From Leifsonia shinshuensis (lineage in GTDB: Bacteria; Actinomycetota; Actinomycetes; Actinomycetales; Microbacteriaceae): DNA of 64,000 bases. The position numbers and the translations under genes were made by a program. Shown one piece after another: positions 24,916 to 33,591 of this stretch (the stretch's first letter is position 1; each line of letters begins with the position of its first letter). The notes beneath the pieces are model-generated. The model had not been told where the DNA came from. It made no database searches and was given only the letters and a program-made list of their open reading frames with translations. The stretch lies in NCBI RefSeq assembly GCF_022606355.1, contig NZ_JAHHZQ010000004.1, forward strand, positions 639,312 through 703,311, in the 5' to 3' direction.

Positions 24916-26112
24916 TCATGAGCGCAACGCGGCCAGCCGGCCGGCGGCCTCCTCGAGCACCTCCACTCGCTTGCAGAAGGCGAACCGCACGAGCGACGCG
25001 GTGCGGGCGGCGTAATCGTCGCGGCAGAAGGCGGCGAGCGGTACGGCCACGACTCCCGCGAGCTCGGGGAGTCGGCGGCAGAACTCCACAGCGTCGCGGT
25101 GCCCGAGCCCAGCGGCGTCCGCGACGACGAAGTACGTCCCGTCGCTCGGATGCACCTCGAACCCGGCGGCCCGCAGGCCGGCCGAGAGCACGTCGCGCTT
25201 GTGGGCGAGGGCGGCGGCGATCCCGGCGAAGAACTCGTCCGGCAGCGCGAGTCCCGCCGCGATCGCCGGTTGGAACGGTGCGCCGTTCACGTAGGTGAGG
25301 AACTGCTTGACGGCGAGGACGGCCGTCACCAGTTCCGCGGGCGCGGTGAGCCAGCCCACCTTCCACCCCGTGGTGTTGAACGTCTTGCCTCCGGAGGAGA
25401 TCGTCACGGTCCGCTCGCGCGCGCCGTCGAGCGTGGCGATCGGGATGTGCTGAGGGCCGAAGGTGAGGTGCTCGTACACCTCGTCGGTCACGATGATCGC
25501 GTCGTGGCGCTCGGCGAGGTCGACCACTGTCTGCAGCGTCTCGCGGTCGAGCACCGCCCCCGTCGGGTTGTGCGGAGTGTTCACCAGGATGACGCGCGTC
25601 CGGTCGGTCACGGTGCTGCGCAGCCGGTCCAAGTCGGGCCGGAACGCGGGCGGTTCCAGCGGAACGGTCCTGTGCACACCGCCGGCCAGTGCGATCACCG
25701 CGCCGTACTCGTCGTAGAACGGCTCGAAGGTGACCACCTCGTCACCCGGCTCGAGCAGCGCGAGGAGTGTCGCGGCGATGGCCTCCGTTGCGCCGGCCGT
25801 CACGAGGACCTCACGGTCGGGGTCGACCTCCAGCCCGTAGAAGCGGCGCTGGTGGTCGGCCACGGCCTGGCGCAGTTGCGGGATGCCGATGCCGGGCGGG
25901 TATTGATTGACACCGTCGCGGATGGCGGCGACAGCCGCATCGAGCACCACATCGGGGCCGTCCTCGTCGGGGAAGCCCTGCCCGAGATTGATCGCGCCGG
26001 TGCGCACGGCGAGGGCGCTCATCTCGGCGAAGATCGTCGGGCGCACCGTGCCGTCCGTTCCCAGCAGGCCGGCGCCCCTGGCGGCCGCGCGCCACCCTCC
26101 GGATACCGTCAT
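24916..26112 (-). CDS. Class I/II PLP-dependent aminotransferase (DapC/kynurenine-aminotransferase-like)
   Basis: A 398-residue fold-type I aminotransferase. Visible are INLGQGFPDEDGP, NQYPPGIGIPQLRQA, the Asn of NTPHNPTG, the Asp and Tyr of VTDEVYEHLTF, and the PLP lysine in SSGGKTFNTTGWKVGW. The pattern is that of kynurenine/methionine aminotransferases and of actinobacterial N-succinyldiaminopimelate aminotransferase (DapC), which cannot be separated by eye. It starts at ATG 26112 and stands alone, convergent with the nitrilase gene. Confidence 0.88.
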   Translation of the reverse strand: MTVSGGWRAAARGAGLLGTDGTVRPTIFAEMSALAVRTGAINLGQGFPDEDGPDVVLDAAVAAIRDGVNQYPPGIGIPQLRQAVADHQRRFYGLEVDPDREVLVTAGATEAIAATLLALLEPGDEVVTFEPFYDEYGAVIALAGGVHRTVPLEPPAFRPDLDRLRSTVTDRTRVILVNTPHNPTGAVLDRETLQTVVDLAERHDAIIVTDEVYEHLTFGPQHIPIATLDGARERTVTISSGGKTFNTTGWKVGWLTAPAELVTAVLAVKQFLTYVNGAPFQPAIAAGLALPDEFFAGIAAALAHKRDVLSAGLRAAGFEVHPSDGTYFVVADAAGLGHRDAVEFCRRLPELAGVVAVPLAAFCRDDYAARTASLVRFAFCKRVEVLEEAAGRLAALRS

Positions 26113-26291
26113 CGTCGCCCTCTCGTCGTGCCCCTGACCAGGCTAGGGCAGGCGAGGGTCTCCCTCACACCGCTTGCATTCGGTACGTTGTGGAGAGTCA
26201 TCGGGAGGCGGAAGGTCGCCCACAGGACCCGCAAATAGAACGCTCAGGTTGGCATCCCAAGCTGTCTAGTGCTTGGAAGGAGCACCACACC

Positions 26292-28130
26292 ATGACCGAC
26301 ACTCCGATCAACCCGGACCCCGCGAAGCCCCAGAACGACGCCGAGACCGAAGCGGTCGTGGATGCCGGCGCTGCGCAGCCCACCCCTGCCCCCGCGGAGG
26401 CCCCGGCCGCCGCACAGCCGCAGGCCCCTGCCGAGGCGCAGGTTCCTGCCGAGACGCAGGTTCCCGCCGAGGCACAGGCCCAGCCGCAGGTTCCCGCCCA
26501 GCCGCAGGTGCCAGCGCAGCCCGTGGCTCCCGCCCAGCCCCAGCCTTCGGTCGAGTCCCAGGCACCTGCCGCCGACCACGGCTGGACCGCTCCCGCCGCT
26601 CAGGGCGGCGCCCCCACGGGTGAGCAGCCGACGGCGCAGCAGCCGACCGTTCCCCAGCCCGGCGTCGCGCAGCCCGCCGCTCACCAGGCCCAGCAGAACC
26701 AGGCCCAGCCGAACCAGACGCAGCCGAACCAGACGCAGCCGACCCAGCCCGTGGCCCCGCAGCCCTACGGCCAGCCGGCGGCGCCGCAGCCGAACTACGG
26801 CAACGGCTCGTTCGGTCAGCCGAACGCCTACGGTCAGGCTCCGTACGCTCAGCAGCACCCCGGCCAGCAGCCGCCCTACCTGGCCGCGCCGGGCACGGCC
26901 ACCGCCGAGAAGGCGCCCCGCAAGCGCAACACCGGCCTGATCATCGCGACGCTGGCGATCGGCGCGCTCATCGGCGGCGTCGCCGGCGCGGGAGCCGGGA
27001 TCGGCCTCTACTCCGCGACGGGCAGCAACGCCACCATCAAGACCGTGTCCGGCCCGCAGAACATCACGGTCAACGACGCCAACAACGCCACCACCGTGAC
27101 CGCGGTCGCCGCGAAGGCGTCGCCGAGCGTCGTCACCATCTCGGTCACGGCCTCCAGCGAAGGCGGCACCGGTTCCGGCGTCGTCCTGTCCTCGGACGGC
27201 TACATCCTCACGAACACCCACGTCGTGACCCTCGACGGCGCCGCGTCCAACGTCAGCATCAGCGTCACCGACAACGACGGCAAGATCTACACCGCCAAGA
27301 TCGTCGGCACCGACCCGACCACCGACCTCGCGGTGATCAAGCTCGACGGAGCGAGCGGGATGACCCCGATCACCTGGGGCGACTCCAGCAAGCTCAACGT
27401 CGGCGACACCACGGTCGCCATCGGCGCCCCGCTCGGTCTTTCCGGCACCGTGACCGACGGCATCGTCAGCGCGCTCAACCGCTCGATCAGCATCGCGTCC
27501 TCGGCGGCCCCCAAGTCGAGCGACGGCAACGGCGGAGGAAGCTCGCAGAACCCGTTCAACTTCGACTTCCCGAACCAGGGCGGCGGCTCGTCGCAGCAGG
27601 GCCAGAGCCAGGGCACGATCTCGCTCCCCGTCATCCAGACGGACGCGTCGATCAACCCGGGCAACTCGGGCGGCGCGCTGCTCGACAGCAAGGGCCAGCT
27701 GATCGGCATCAACGTCGCCATCGCGAGCGCGGGCGGCAGCAGCTCCAGCGGCAGCCAGTCCGGCAGCATCGGCGTCGGGTTCTCGATCCCGTCGAACGTC
27801 GCCAAGCGCATCTCCGACGAGCTGATCAAGAACGGGTCGGCCACCCACGGCCTCCTCGGGGCCTCGGTCGGCGACGCGAGCAGCGACAGCAAGGCGACCA
27901 CGGTCGGAGCGTCGGTCAAGTCGGTGACGTCGGGCGGGGCGGCGGCGAGCGCCGGCCTGCAGGCGGGCGACGTGATCGTCAACTTCAACGGCCTCCCGAT
28001 CACCGACGCCACCGACCTGACCGCGCAGGTCCGGGCGCTGGCCGCCGGTTCCAAGGCGGACGTCACGTACCTCCGCGACGGTCAGACCAAGACCACGACG
28101 GTCACCCTCGGCTCGCTTCCCGCCAGCTGA
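26292..28130 (+). CDS. HtrA/DegP-like S1C serine protease, membrane anchored
   Basis: A 612-residue protein. Residues 1-210 are a low-complexity Gln/Pro/Ala-rich cytoplasmic tail, followed by a transmembrane helix (about 215-245, GLIIATLAIGALIGG), a trypsin-like domain with H310 (ILTNTHVV), D345 (TTDLAVIKLD) and S459 (NPGNSGGALLD), and a PDZ domain (about 515-605). It degrades or refolds damaged envelope proteins outside the membrane. ATG 26292 is chosen because AAGGAG precedes it by 10 bases and the charged MTDTPINPDP begins there. A strong hairpin terminator follows. Confidence 0.93.
   Translation: MTDTPINPDPAKPQNDAETEAVVDAGAAQPTPAPAEAPAAAQPQAPAEAQVPAETQVPAEAQAQPQVPAQPQVPAQPVAPAQPQPSVESQAPAADHGWTAPAAQGGAPTGEQPTAQQPTVPQPGVAQPAAHQAQQNQAQPNQTQPNQTQPTQPVAPQPYGQPAAPQPNYGNGSFGQPNAYGQAPYAQQHPGQQPPYLAAPGTATAEKAPRKRNTGLIIATLAIGALIGGVAGAGAGIGLYSATGSNATIKTVSGPQNITVNDANNATTVTAVAAKASPSVVTISVTASSEGGTGSGVVLSSDGYILTNTHVVTLDGAASNVSISVTDNDGKIYTAKIVGTDPTTDLAVIKLDGASGMTPITWGDSSKLNVGDTTVAIGAPLGLSGTVTDGIVSALNRSISIASSAAPKSSDGNGGGSSQNPFNFDFPNQGGGSSQQGQSQGTISLPVIQTDASINPGNSGGALLDSKGQLIGINVAIASAGGSSSSGSQSGSIGVGFSIPSNVAKRISDELIKNGSATHGLLGASVGDASSDSKATTVGASVKSVTSGGAAASAGLQAGDVIVNFNGLPITDATDLTAQVRALAAGSKADVTYLRDGQTKTTTVTLGSLPAS
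26400..26760 (+). repeat. Pro/Gln/Ala repeat region in the HtrA-like gene
   Basis: Imperfect repeats encode PAEAQVPAETQVPAEAQ, then QPQVPAQPQVPAQP, then QAQPNQTQPNQTQPTQP. The DNA repeats are short and could vary by slippage. Confidence 0.65.
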
Positions 28131-28146
28131 GTCGTACGACACCGAC

Positions 28147-28179
28147 GGAAGGCCGCCCCGCAGCGCGGGGCGGCCTTCC
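28147..28179 (+). terminator. Terminator after the HtrA-like gene
   Basis: GGAAGGCCGCCCCG (28147-28160) pairs perfectly with 28166-28179 around a five-base loop. There is no T tract. Confidence 0.78.
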
Positions 28180-28255
28180 GCCGTACGGGCGCGGCGTTCC
28201 CCGCCCGGGGCGCTGCCATTCCCGGCTGCTAAGCTCGGCGAGGCCCGAACGACGA

Positions 28256-29308
28256 ATGGATCAGATGCCGGACGACAGCGTGAACACCCTCCCCGGTGTG
28301 TCCTACGTGATGCCGGTCCTCAACGAGGCGACCCATGTGCGGGCGGCGGTGGACAGCCTCCTCGCGCAGGACTACGCCGGACCGTTCGAAGTCACGATCG
28401 CGCTCGGCCCCAGCATCGACGGCACGACGGAGCTCGTCGCCGAGCTGGCGTCGGTCGACTCCCGCATCCGTGTGGTCGACAACGTCGTCGGCTCGACCCC
28501 CGCCGGGCTGAATCTCGCCATCCGCGAGTCCCGGTATCCGGTGGTGATCCGGGTCGACGCCCACAGCGTCCTCCCGTCCGACTACGCGCGCATCGCCGTC
28601 GAGACCATCCTCGAGACCGGCGCCGACAATGTCGGCGGCCTCATGGACGCGCAGGGCACGACCCCGTTCGAGCGTGCCGTCGCGCGCGCCTACGGTAGCC
28701 GCGTCGGGCTGGGCGGGACGAAGCTGCACGTCGGCGGGACGGCCGGCCCCGCTGAGACGGTGTACCTCGGCGTCTTCGATCGCGATCGGCTCCTGGAGGT
28801 CGGCCTCTTCGACGAGGAGATCAAGCGCGGTCAGGACTGGGAGCTCAACCGCCGCATCCGCCAGGCCGGCGGCACCGTGTGGTTCACCCCTCGGCTGCGC
28901 GTGGTCTACCGGCCGCGCCCCAACCTCTACCGGCTGGCGCGACAGTTCTTCTCCACGGGGATCTGGCGCGGCGAGCTGGCGCGGCGGTTCCCCGCCTCCA
29001 ACGGCCTGCGCTACTTCGCGCCGCCGGTGATGGTGCTCGGCGTCGCAATCGGCGTGCTGCTCGGGCTCGGCGGTGTGCTCCAGGCGATCCTCGGGGCGAG
29101 CCCGTGGCTGCTGTGGGCGTTCGCGATCCCGGCCGCCTATCTGCTGATCGTCGTCGCGTCGGCGCTGGTCTGGGGGCGCCGCGACGGCTTTTCGTCGTTC
29201 CTCTGGTTTCTCGTAGTCTTGCCGTGCATCCATTTCAGCTGGGGGATCGGGTTCATCCTCGGATATCTCTCGCTCACCAGGAACATCACCGCACACACCG
29301 GAAGGTAG
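28256..29308 (+). CDS. Family 2 glycosyltransferase with C-terminal membrane helices
   Basis: A 350-residue GT2 enzyme. The GT-A fold begins at VSYVMPVLNEATHVRAAVDSLLAQDY; VIRVDAHSVLPSDY holds the DxD-like acidic site; GQDWELNRRIRQAGG is the acceptor-side ED motif equivalent. Two or three hydrophobic helices follow (about 255-345). It resembles succinoglycan-type transferases such as ExoA. It should transfer a sugar to a lipid-linked or membrane acceptor. The start may be ATG 28256 or 28265. A candidate -10 TAAGCT is at 28230-28235. It heads a three-gene unit with a CDP-alcohol phosphatidyltransferase and another GT2. Confidence 0.88.
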   Translation: MDQMPDDSVNTLPGVSYVMPVLNEATHVRAAVDSLLAQDYAGPFEVTIALGPSIDGTTELVAELASVDSRIRVVDNVVGSTPAGLNLAIRESRYPVVIRVDAHSVLPSDYARIAVETILETGADNVGGLMDAQGTTPFERAVARAYGSRVGLGGTKLHVGGTAGPAETVYLGVFDRDRLLEVGLFDEEIKRGQDWELNRRIRQAGGTVWFTPRLRVVYRPRPNLYRLARQFFSTGIWRGELARRFPASNGLRYFAPPVMVLGVAIGVLLGLGGVLQAILGASPWLLWAFAIPAAYLLIVVASALVWGRRDGFSSFLWFLVVLPCIHFSWGIGFILGYLSLTRNITAHTGR

Positions 29309-29310
29309 GC

Positions 29311-30129
29311 ATGTCAGCAGCCGGACCCGCAGCGCACGGAGCGCGGCCGACGTCGATCGCGGAGCTCAAGGCGGTCGCGCAGCCGCCCGAGGTGCGCGGA
29401 CGCCGCAACGCGGAGCACTGGACGGCGTCGCTGTACCTGCGCAACCTGTCGCCATATCTCACCTGGTTCCTGCTGAAGACCTCCATCTCGGCCAACGGCG
29501 TCACGGGCCTCATGATCCTCACCGGATGGGCCACCGCAGCCAGTCTGCTGATCCCCGGCATCGGTGGCGCGGCGCTCGCCCTGGTGCTCGGACAGCTCCA
29601 GATGCTCATCGACTGCTGCGACGGGGAGGTCGCCCGCTGGCGCAAGACGTCCTCGCCCGCCGGAATCTTCCTCGACAACGTCGGCCATTACACGACGGAG
29701 ACGCTCATCGCCATCGCGCTGGGCGTGCGGGCGGCCGGCTATCCGTTCGAGGCTCCGCAGGACTTCCTGTGGACGAACCTCGGTACACTGCTCGCTCTCG
29801 TCATCGTGCTCAACAAGGCGCTCAACGACATGGTCCGCGTGGCGCGGGCCAACGCCGGCCTGCCCAAGCTCGCCGACACGCAGGCCGCCTACGCACCCAC
29901 CCACGGTGTGATCGCCCGACTGCGCAAGGCGGCCCGGTTCGTGCCGTTCCACCGTCTCTACCACTCGGTCGAGCTCACCATCATGATCTTCGTCTTCTCG
30001 ATCGTCGGGCTCTTCATCGGGGCGACGCTCGCCGACCGCATCCTGCTCTCGGTGCTCGTGCCGCTGGCGGTGCTGGCGGCCATCGGCCACTTCGTCGCGA
30101 TCATGACCTCCAAGCGGGTCCGTGGCTGA
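29311..30129 (+). CDS. CDP-alcohol phosphatidyltransferase family protein
   Basis: A 272-residue integral membrane protein of the CDP-alcohol phosphotransferase family. The signature D-x2-DG-x2-AR-x8-G-x3-D-x3-D reads D101, D104-G105, A108-R109, G118, D122, but position 126 is His instead of the final Asp that acts as base in characterised members. It would move a phospho-alcohol from a CDP carrier onto an acceptor alcohol, lipid or glycan. About five to six hydrophobic segments are visible. It starts at ATG 29311 with GGTAGG upstream, directly after the GT2 gene, and overlaps the following GT2 by 8 bases. Confidence 0.87.
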   Translation: MSAAGPAAHGARPTSIAELKAVAQPPEVRGRRNAEHWTASLYLRNLSPYLTWFLLKTSISANGVTGLMILTGWATAASLLIPGIGGAALALVLGQLQMLIDCCDGEVARWRKTSSPAGIFLDNVGHYTTETLIAIALGVRAAGYPFEAPQDFLWTNLGTLLALVIVLNKALNDMVRVARANAGLPKLADTQAAYAPTHGVIARLRKAARFVPFHRLYHSVELTIMIFVFSIVGLFIGATLADRILLSVLVPLAVLAAIGHFVAIMTSKRVRG

Positions 30130-31003
30130 CCCGACGGTCGGCGTCGTGGTGCTCACGCAGGGCACCCGGCCGCACGACCTCGTACGCGGCGTGGAGTCCG
30201 TCCTCCGCCAGGAGGGGGTGCGCACCGAGGTGGTGGTCGTCGGCAACGGCTGGGATCCCGCCACAGCCGCGCCGGCACTGCCGGCCGGTGTCGGAACGCT
30301 CGCACTGCCCGAGAACCTCGGCATCCCGGCCGGGCGCAATCAGGGCGTCCCGCTGGTGGAGGGGGAGTACCTGCTGTTCCTCGACGACGACGCCGACATC
30401 CCGTCGCCGACGTTCCTGCGCGACGCGATCGATCTGCTGCGCAGCGACTCGAGCATCGGGATGATCCAGCCGCGCCTGCGCGCCCGCGACGGCAAGCCGT
30501 CTCCTCGCCGGTGGATTCCGCGCATCCGCAAGGGCGAGCCGGAGCGATCCTCGGTGGTGTTCTCGGTACTGGAGGCCGTCATCGTCCTGCCGCGCGAAGT
30601 CTTCGAGCGTGCGGGAGGCTGGGCCGACCCGTTCTTCTACGCGCACGAGGGCATCGAGCTCGCCTGGCGCGTCTGGGATCAGGGCAAGCGGGTCTGGTAC
30701 GCCGGCGACCTCGTCGCGGAGCATCCGGCCGTCTCGCCGACCCGGCACTCGTACTACTACCGCCTGAACGCCCGGAACCGGGTGTGGCTCGCGCGCCGCA
30801 ACCTCCCCGGCGTGCTCGTGCCGGTCTACGTCGGGTCGTGGACGGGCATCCAGCTGCTGCGGTGGTTCCGCAAGCCGGCCGTCCTGAGCGCCTGGTTCGG
30901 CGGCTGGCGCGAAGGATGGCGGTCCGACCCGGGGGAGCGGCGGCCCATCCGGTGGCGGACCGTCGCGCGGATGACCCTGGCGGGACGTCCGCCGATCGTC
31001 TAG
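30122..31003 (+). CDS. Family 2 glycosyltransferase
   Basis: A 293-residue GT2 protein with VGVVVLTQGTRPHDLVRGVESVLRQ at the N terminus, the DxD motif in LLFLDDDADIPSPTFL, and FFYAHEGIELAWRVW downstream. The form resembles rhamnosyl- or galactofuranosyl-type transferases, but the substrate cannot be told. It starts at GTG 30122 and overlaps the phosphatidyltransferase gene by 8 bases. Its stop shares CTAG with the stop of the convergent gene (31000-31003). Confidence 0.87.
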   Translation: MADPTVGVVVLTQGTRPHDLVRGVESVLRQEGVRTEVVVVGNGWDPATAAPALPAGVGTLALPENLGIPAGRNQGVPLVEGEYLLFLDDDADIPSPTFLRDAIDLLRSDSSIGMIQPRLRARDGKPSPRRWIPRIRKGEPERSSVVFSVLEAVIVLPREVFERAGGWADPFFYAHEGIELAWRVWDQGKRVWYAGDLVAEHPAVSPTRHSYYYRLNARNRVWLARRNLPGVLVPVYVGSWTGIQLLRWFRKPAVLSAWFGGWREGWRSDPGERRPIRWRTVARMTLAGRPPIV

Positions 31004-31914
31004 TCGTCGAGCTCCGCGGGCGCCGCGGGACCGTCGACGGCGGCCGGCGCAACGCCGAGCCGGCGCGACCTGTCTCGACGGACGATCCTGCCGGGCAACG
31101 CGCCGAGCGCGCTGCCGGCGCGGACGACCCGGCGGCCGGTGCTGCTGCCGAGCCGCTGGAGGGCGCCGGGCCCGTCCGCCGGCGTGAGAGCAGCGGGGAT
31201 CACCAGCGGCGCGGGGCCGAACGCCAGCCGGGAGTTGGCGACGACGCGTCGGCCCAGGATGTTGTTGCCCGTCCCGCCGACGACGGCGCCGATGCCGAAG
31301 GGGATCGCACGGGCGAGGATGGAGGCGCCGCCCCGGACGGCGAACTGCCGGACGAACGCGCCGCGCAGGCGATCCACCAGAGGGCCGACGACCATCGACG
31401 GGAGGGTGGTCGTGACCAGCTCGCCCCAGTACGCCGTGCGTGTCACGCCCGCGCCGGTGACCTGGCCGGCAAGCTGGCGCACCAGGTCGGAGCCTTCGCG
31501 GCCGAGCATCATGGTGAGCACGAGAGCTCGGGCACGTGCGGGGTCGTCGACGGCGATGCCGTGCAGTTCGCTGAGCGACTGCGCGTAGAGCGCTGTCGCC
31601 TCCAGGAACCCGGCCGTCTCCAGCCCGGACAGGGCGAGGGTGATGCCGGTTCCGATCGCGGGGATCACCGCTGTCGCCCCGACGGCCGCGCCGCCGGTCG
31701 TCACGGCAGCGAGGTAGCGCCGCTCGAGGATCGTGGCCAGCTCAGCGGCGGATGCCTCCGGGTGCCGCCGCCGGAGGCTGCGCAGGTGTGCGAGCACAGC
31801 CGGGCGGTGGATGCCGAGGAAGCGGTCGAGGGTCGCGTCCACGGCGCGCGGCGTGTCTCCGCCACGGGGCGGTCCGCCGGTCGGGGACACGAAGGGCTGG
31901 GGTCGCTTGGCCAT
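31000..31914 (-). CDS. Uncharacterized helical protein, possibly EcsC-like
   Basis: A 304-residue protein with an N-terminal helical region (VDATLDRFLGIHRPAVLAHLRSLRRRHPEASAAELATILERRY), Gly/Ala-rich hydrophobic stretches (AAVTTGGAAVGATAVIPAIGTGITLAL), and a motif FGIGAVVGGTGNNILGRRVV. That motif recalls EcsC-type proteins, but the match is by impression only. The C terminus is Arg/Pro/Ala-rich and probably disordered. It is a single gene, convergent with the GT2 gene. Confidence 0.72.
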   Translation of the reverse strand: MAKRPQPFVSPTGGPPRGGDTPRAVDATLDRFLGIHRPAVLAHLRSLRRRHPEASAAELATILERRYLAAVTTGGAAVGATAVIPAIGTGITLALSGLETAGFLEATALYAQSLSELHGIAVDDPARARALVLTMMLGREGSDLVRQLAGQVTGAGVTRTAYWGELVTTTLPSMVVGPLVDRLRGAFVRQFAVRGGASILARAIPFGIGAVVGGTGNNILGRRVVANSRLAFGPAPLVIPAALTPADGPGALQRLGSSTGRRVVRAGSALGALPGRIVRRDRSRRLGVAPAAVDGPAAPAELDD

Positions 31915-31976
31915 CCTTACCGAGTGTAGGCCTCCTCGCGGACGCTCCGGAGTGGACGCGACACTTCTGCAGTGCG

Positions 31977-32276
31977 TCAGCGCCGACGATCGCGCTCGCG
32001 CAGGAAGTCCGCGGCCGGAAGCACCTCGAACTCCGCCGGCAGGTCGTCACGGGACAGCCCCGCGGTGAGGGTCGCCACGTCGGTGCCGAGGACGCTGGCG
32101 ATCCGGAGGATGGTCACGAGGCTGGGATTGGCGATGCCGCGTTCGATCTTGCCGTAGTTGGTCACGTGCATCTGTGCGAGTTCGGCGATGTTCTCCTGGC
32201 TGAGGCCGAGTTCGATCCGTGCGCGGCGTACCTTCTCGCCGAGCTGCGTTGCAGCGGGCGACATCGAGTGATTCAT
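31977..32276 (-). CDS. XRE-family helix-turn-helix regulator
   Basis: A 99-residue Cro/CI-type DNA-binding protein. The HTH covers about residues 12-67 (LGEKVRRARIELGLSQENIAELAQMHVTNYGKIERG), typical of single-domain XRE repressors. The start is ATG 32276; a second ATG at 32264 is also in frame. A repeated palindromic hexamer overlaps the start and could be its own operator. No adjacent toxin gene is seen. Confidence 0.87.
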   Translation of the reverse strand: MNHSMSPAATQLGEKVRRARIELGLSQENIAELAQMHVTNYGKIERGIANPSLVTILRIASVLGTDVATLTAGLSRDDLPAEFEVLPAADFLRERDRRR

Positions 32277-32285
32277 GATTCATGA
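32273..32285. promoter_or_regulatory. Repeated TCATGA operator candidate
   Basis: The palindrome TCATGA occurs at 32273-32278 and again at 32280-32285, in the direct repeat ATTCATGATTCATGA that overlaps the start codon of the XRE gene. Confidence 0.35.
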
Positions 32286-32400
32286 CTATCCGGTCGGGCA
32301 TTCCCGGACCAGAGCGATCGATACGTCGGCGCGAGTGCCTGAGGCGGAGAGGGCACAAAATGCTGGTGGCGGCCACTGCGACGCGGCCGCCACCAGCAGC

Positions 32401-32718
32401 TCAGAAGCTCACCTGCCAGAGGTACTCCCGGCCGTCGGGAGGGAACCAGCGCACGACGAGGAGCGTGTCGCGGGCGGCGTCACCGCCGTGCAGGCTCGCT
32501 CGCACCGCTTCGCCGGGGCGGATGGACGAGGGCGAGCTCACCCGCAGCGAGGCGCTGCCCGCGATGCTGACAGTGACTCCACGCAGCTCGTCTGAACTGG
32601 TGTTGACGAGCCGGAAATGCGGAGCGCCGCTGCGATCGACGGTCCACGGCACGCGGTAGGCGAAGCGTCGGGGCCGGAGCGGGGCGAGGGGGCTGCGAAG
32701 GTTCCGAACGTGTTTCAT
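32401..32718 (-). CDS. Small uncharacterized protein, immunoglobulin-like beta fold possible
   Basis: A 105-residue protein that I do not recognise. The N terminus is basic (MKHVRNLRSPLAPLRPRRFAY); the rest alternates short beta-like strands (HFRLVNTSSDELRGVTVSIAG, TLLVVRWFPPDGREYLWQVSF), suggesting a small beta sandwich. No signal peptide or helix is evident. It stands alone between the XRE gene and the ABC exporter; codon use matches the neighbours, which supports a real gene. Confidence 0.6.
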   Translation of the reverse strand: MKHVRNLRSPLAPLRPRRFAYRVPWTVDRSGAPHFRLVNTSSDELRGVTVSIAGSASLRVSSPSSIRPGEAVRASLHGGDAARDTLLVVRWFPPDGREYLWQVSF

Positions 32719-32855
32719 GCGCCAAAAGTAGCCACCCCCTCCGACGCTCGAACCGCGAAATCGGGCCTAGAGACCCTTTCCGTGGACAACTCGCCGGAAT
32801 TCTTTCTGTGGAGGACTTTCCGCGCAGGAGAAAAGTGCCTCTGACCGGGGCTTCG

Positions 32856-33590
32856 TCAGCTGCCGTAGTCCTTGTTGTAGAGGTCGAGAACGTCGTCGAT
32901 CGGGCCGTCCAACACCAGTGCGCCCTTGTCGAGGTAAAGCCCTCTGGCGCAGAACCGTCGCAGGTCCTTCTCGTTGTGCGACACGAAGAACATGGTGCGG
33001 CCGCCCGCGAGCAGCTCCTCGATCTTCGCGTAGCACTTCTCGCGGAACGAGCGGTCGCCCACCGCGAGAACCTCGTCGACCAGCAGCACGGGCTCCTCCA
33101 ACTGCGCGATCACCGAGAAGGCGATGCGCACCTTCATCCCGCTGGAGAGGTGCTTGTACGGTGTGTCCACGAAGTCGCCGATCTCGGCGAACTCGATGAT
33201 CTCGTCGAACCGGGCCTCGATCTGCGGCTTGGTCATGCCGTGCAGCCCCGCGGTCAGGAACACGTTGTCCCGGACGGTGAGATCGTCGACGAAGCCGCCG
33301 GTGATCTCGATCAGCGGGGCGACGCCCTCCGTGACCCGCACCGAGCCCTCGTCGGGCAGCAGCACTCCGGCGACGAGCTTCAGCAGCGTCGACTTGCCCT
33401 GGCCGTTGCGCCCGACCACACCGATGGCCTCGCCGGGCTCGACCTGGAACGTGACGTCGCGGAGCGGCCAGAAGTCGTCGGGACGTGAGCGGCGTTGCCG
33501 CGAGCTGAACAGGTCTTTGAACGACCTCCGCGCTCCGCGGTTGCGCTTGAATCGCACGCCGAGGCCGGCGACGTCGATGACGGGTCCCAC
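32856..33590 (-). CDS. Polysaccharide/teichoic-acid ABC exporter ATPase (TagH/Wzt-like)
   Basis: A 244-residue ATPase with Walker A GRNGQGKSTLL, the export-subfamily signature HLSSGMKVRIAFSV, Walker B PVLLVDEVLAVGD and switch His in FFVSHNEKD. The sequence IEITGGFVDDLTVRDNVFL is typical of ATPases that export lipid-linked polysaccharide or teichoic acid. It lacks the C-terminal carbohydrate-binding domain found in some Wzt proteins. It starts at GTG 33590, one base after the permease gene, so the two form an exporter. Confidence 0.93.
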   Translation of the reverse strand: MGPVIDVAGLGVRFKRNRGARRSFKDLFSSRQRRSRPDDFWPLRDVTFQVEPGEAIGVVGRNGQGKSTLLKLVAGVLLPDEGSVRVTEGVAPLIEITGGFVDDLTVRDNVFLTAGLHGMTKPQIEARFDEIIEFAEIGDFVDTPYKHLSSGMKVRIAFSVIAQLEEPVLLVDEVLAVGDRSFREKCYAKIEELLAGGRTMFFVSHNEKDLRRFCARGLYLDKGALVLDGPIDDVLDLYNKDYGS

Positions 33591-33591
33591 C

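Noticed and set aside
31977..32718. Toxin-antitoxin pair formed by the XRE regulator and the 105-residue protein
   Set aside because: The genes are over 120 bases apart, and the 105-residue protein has a basic start and beta-rich body without any toxin motif.
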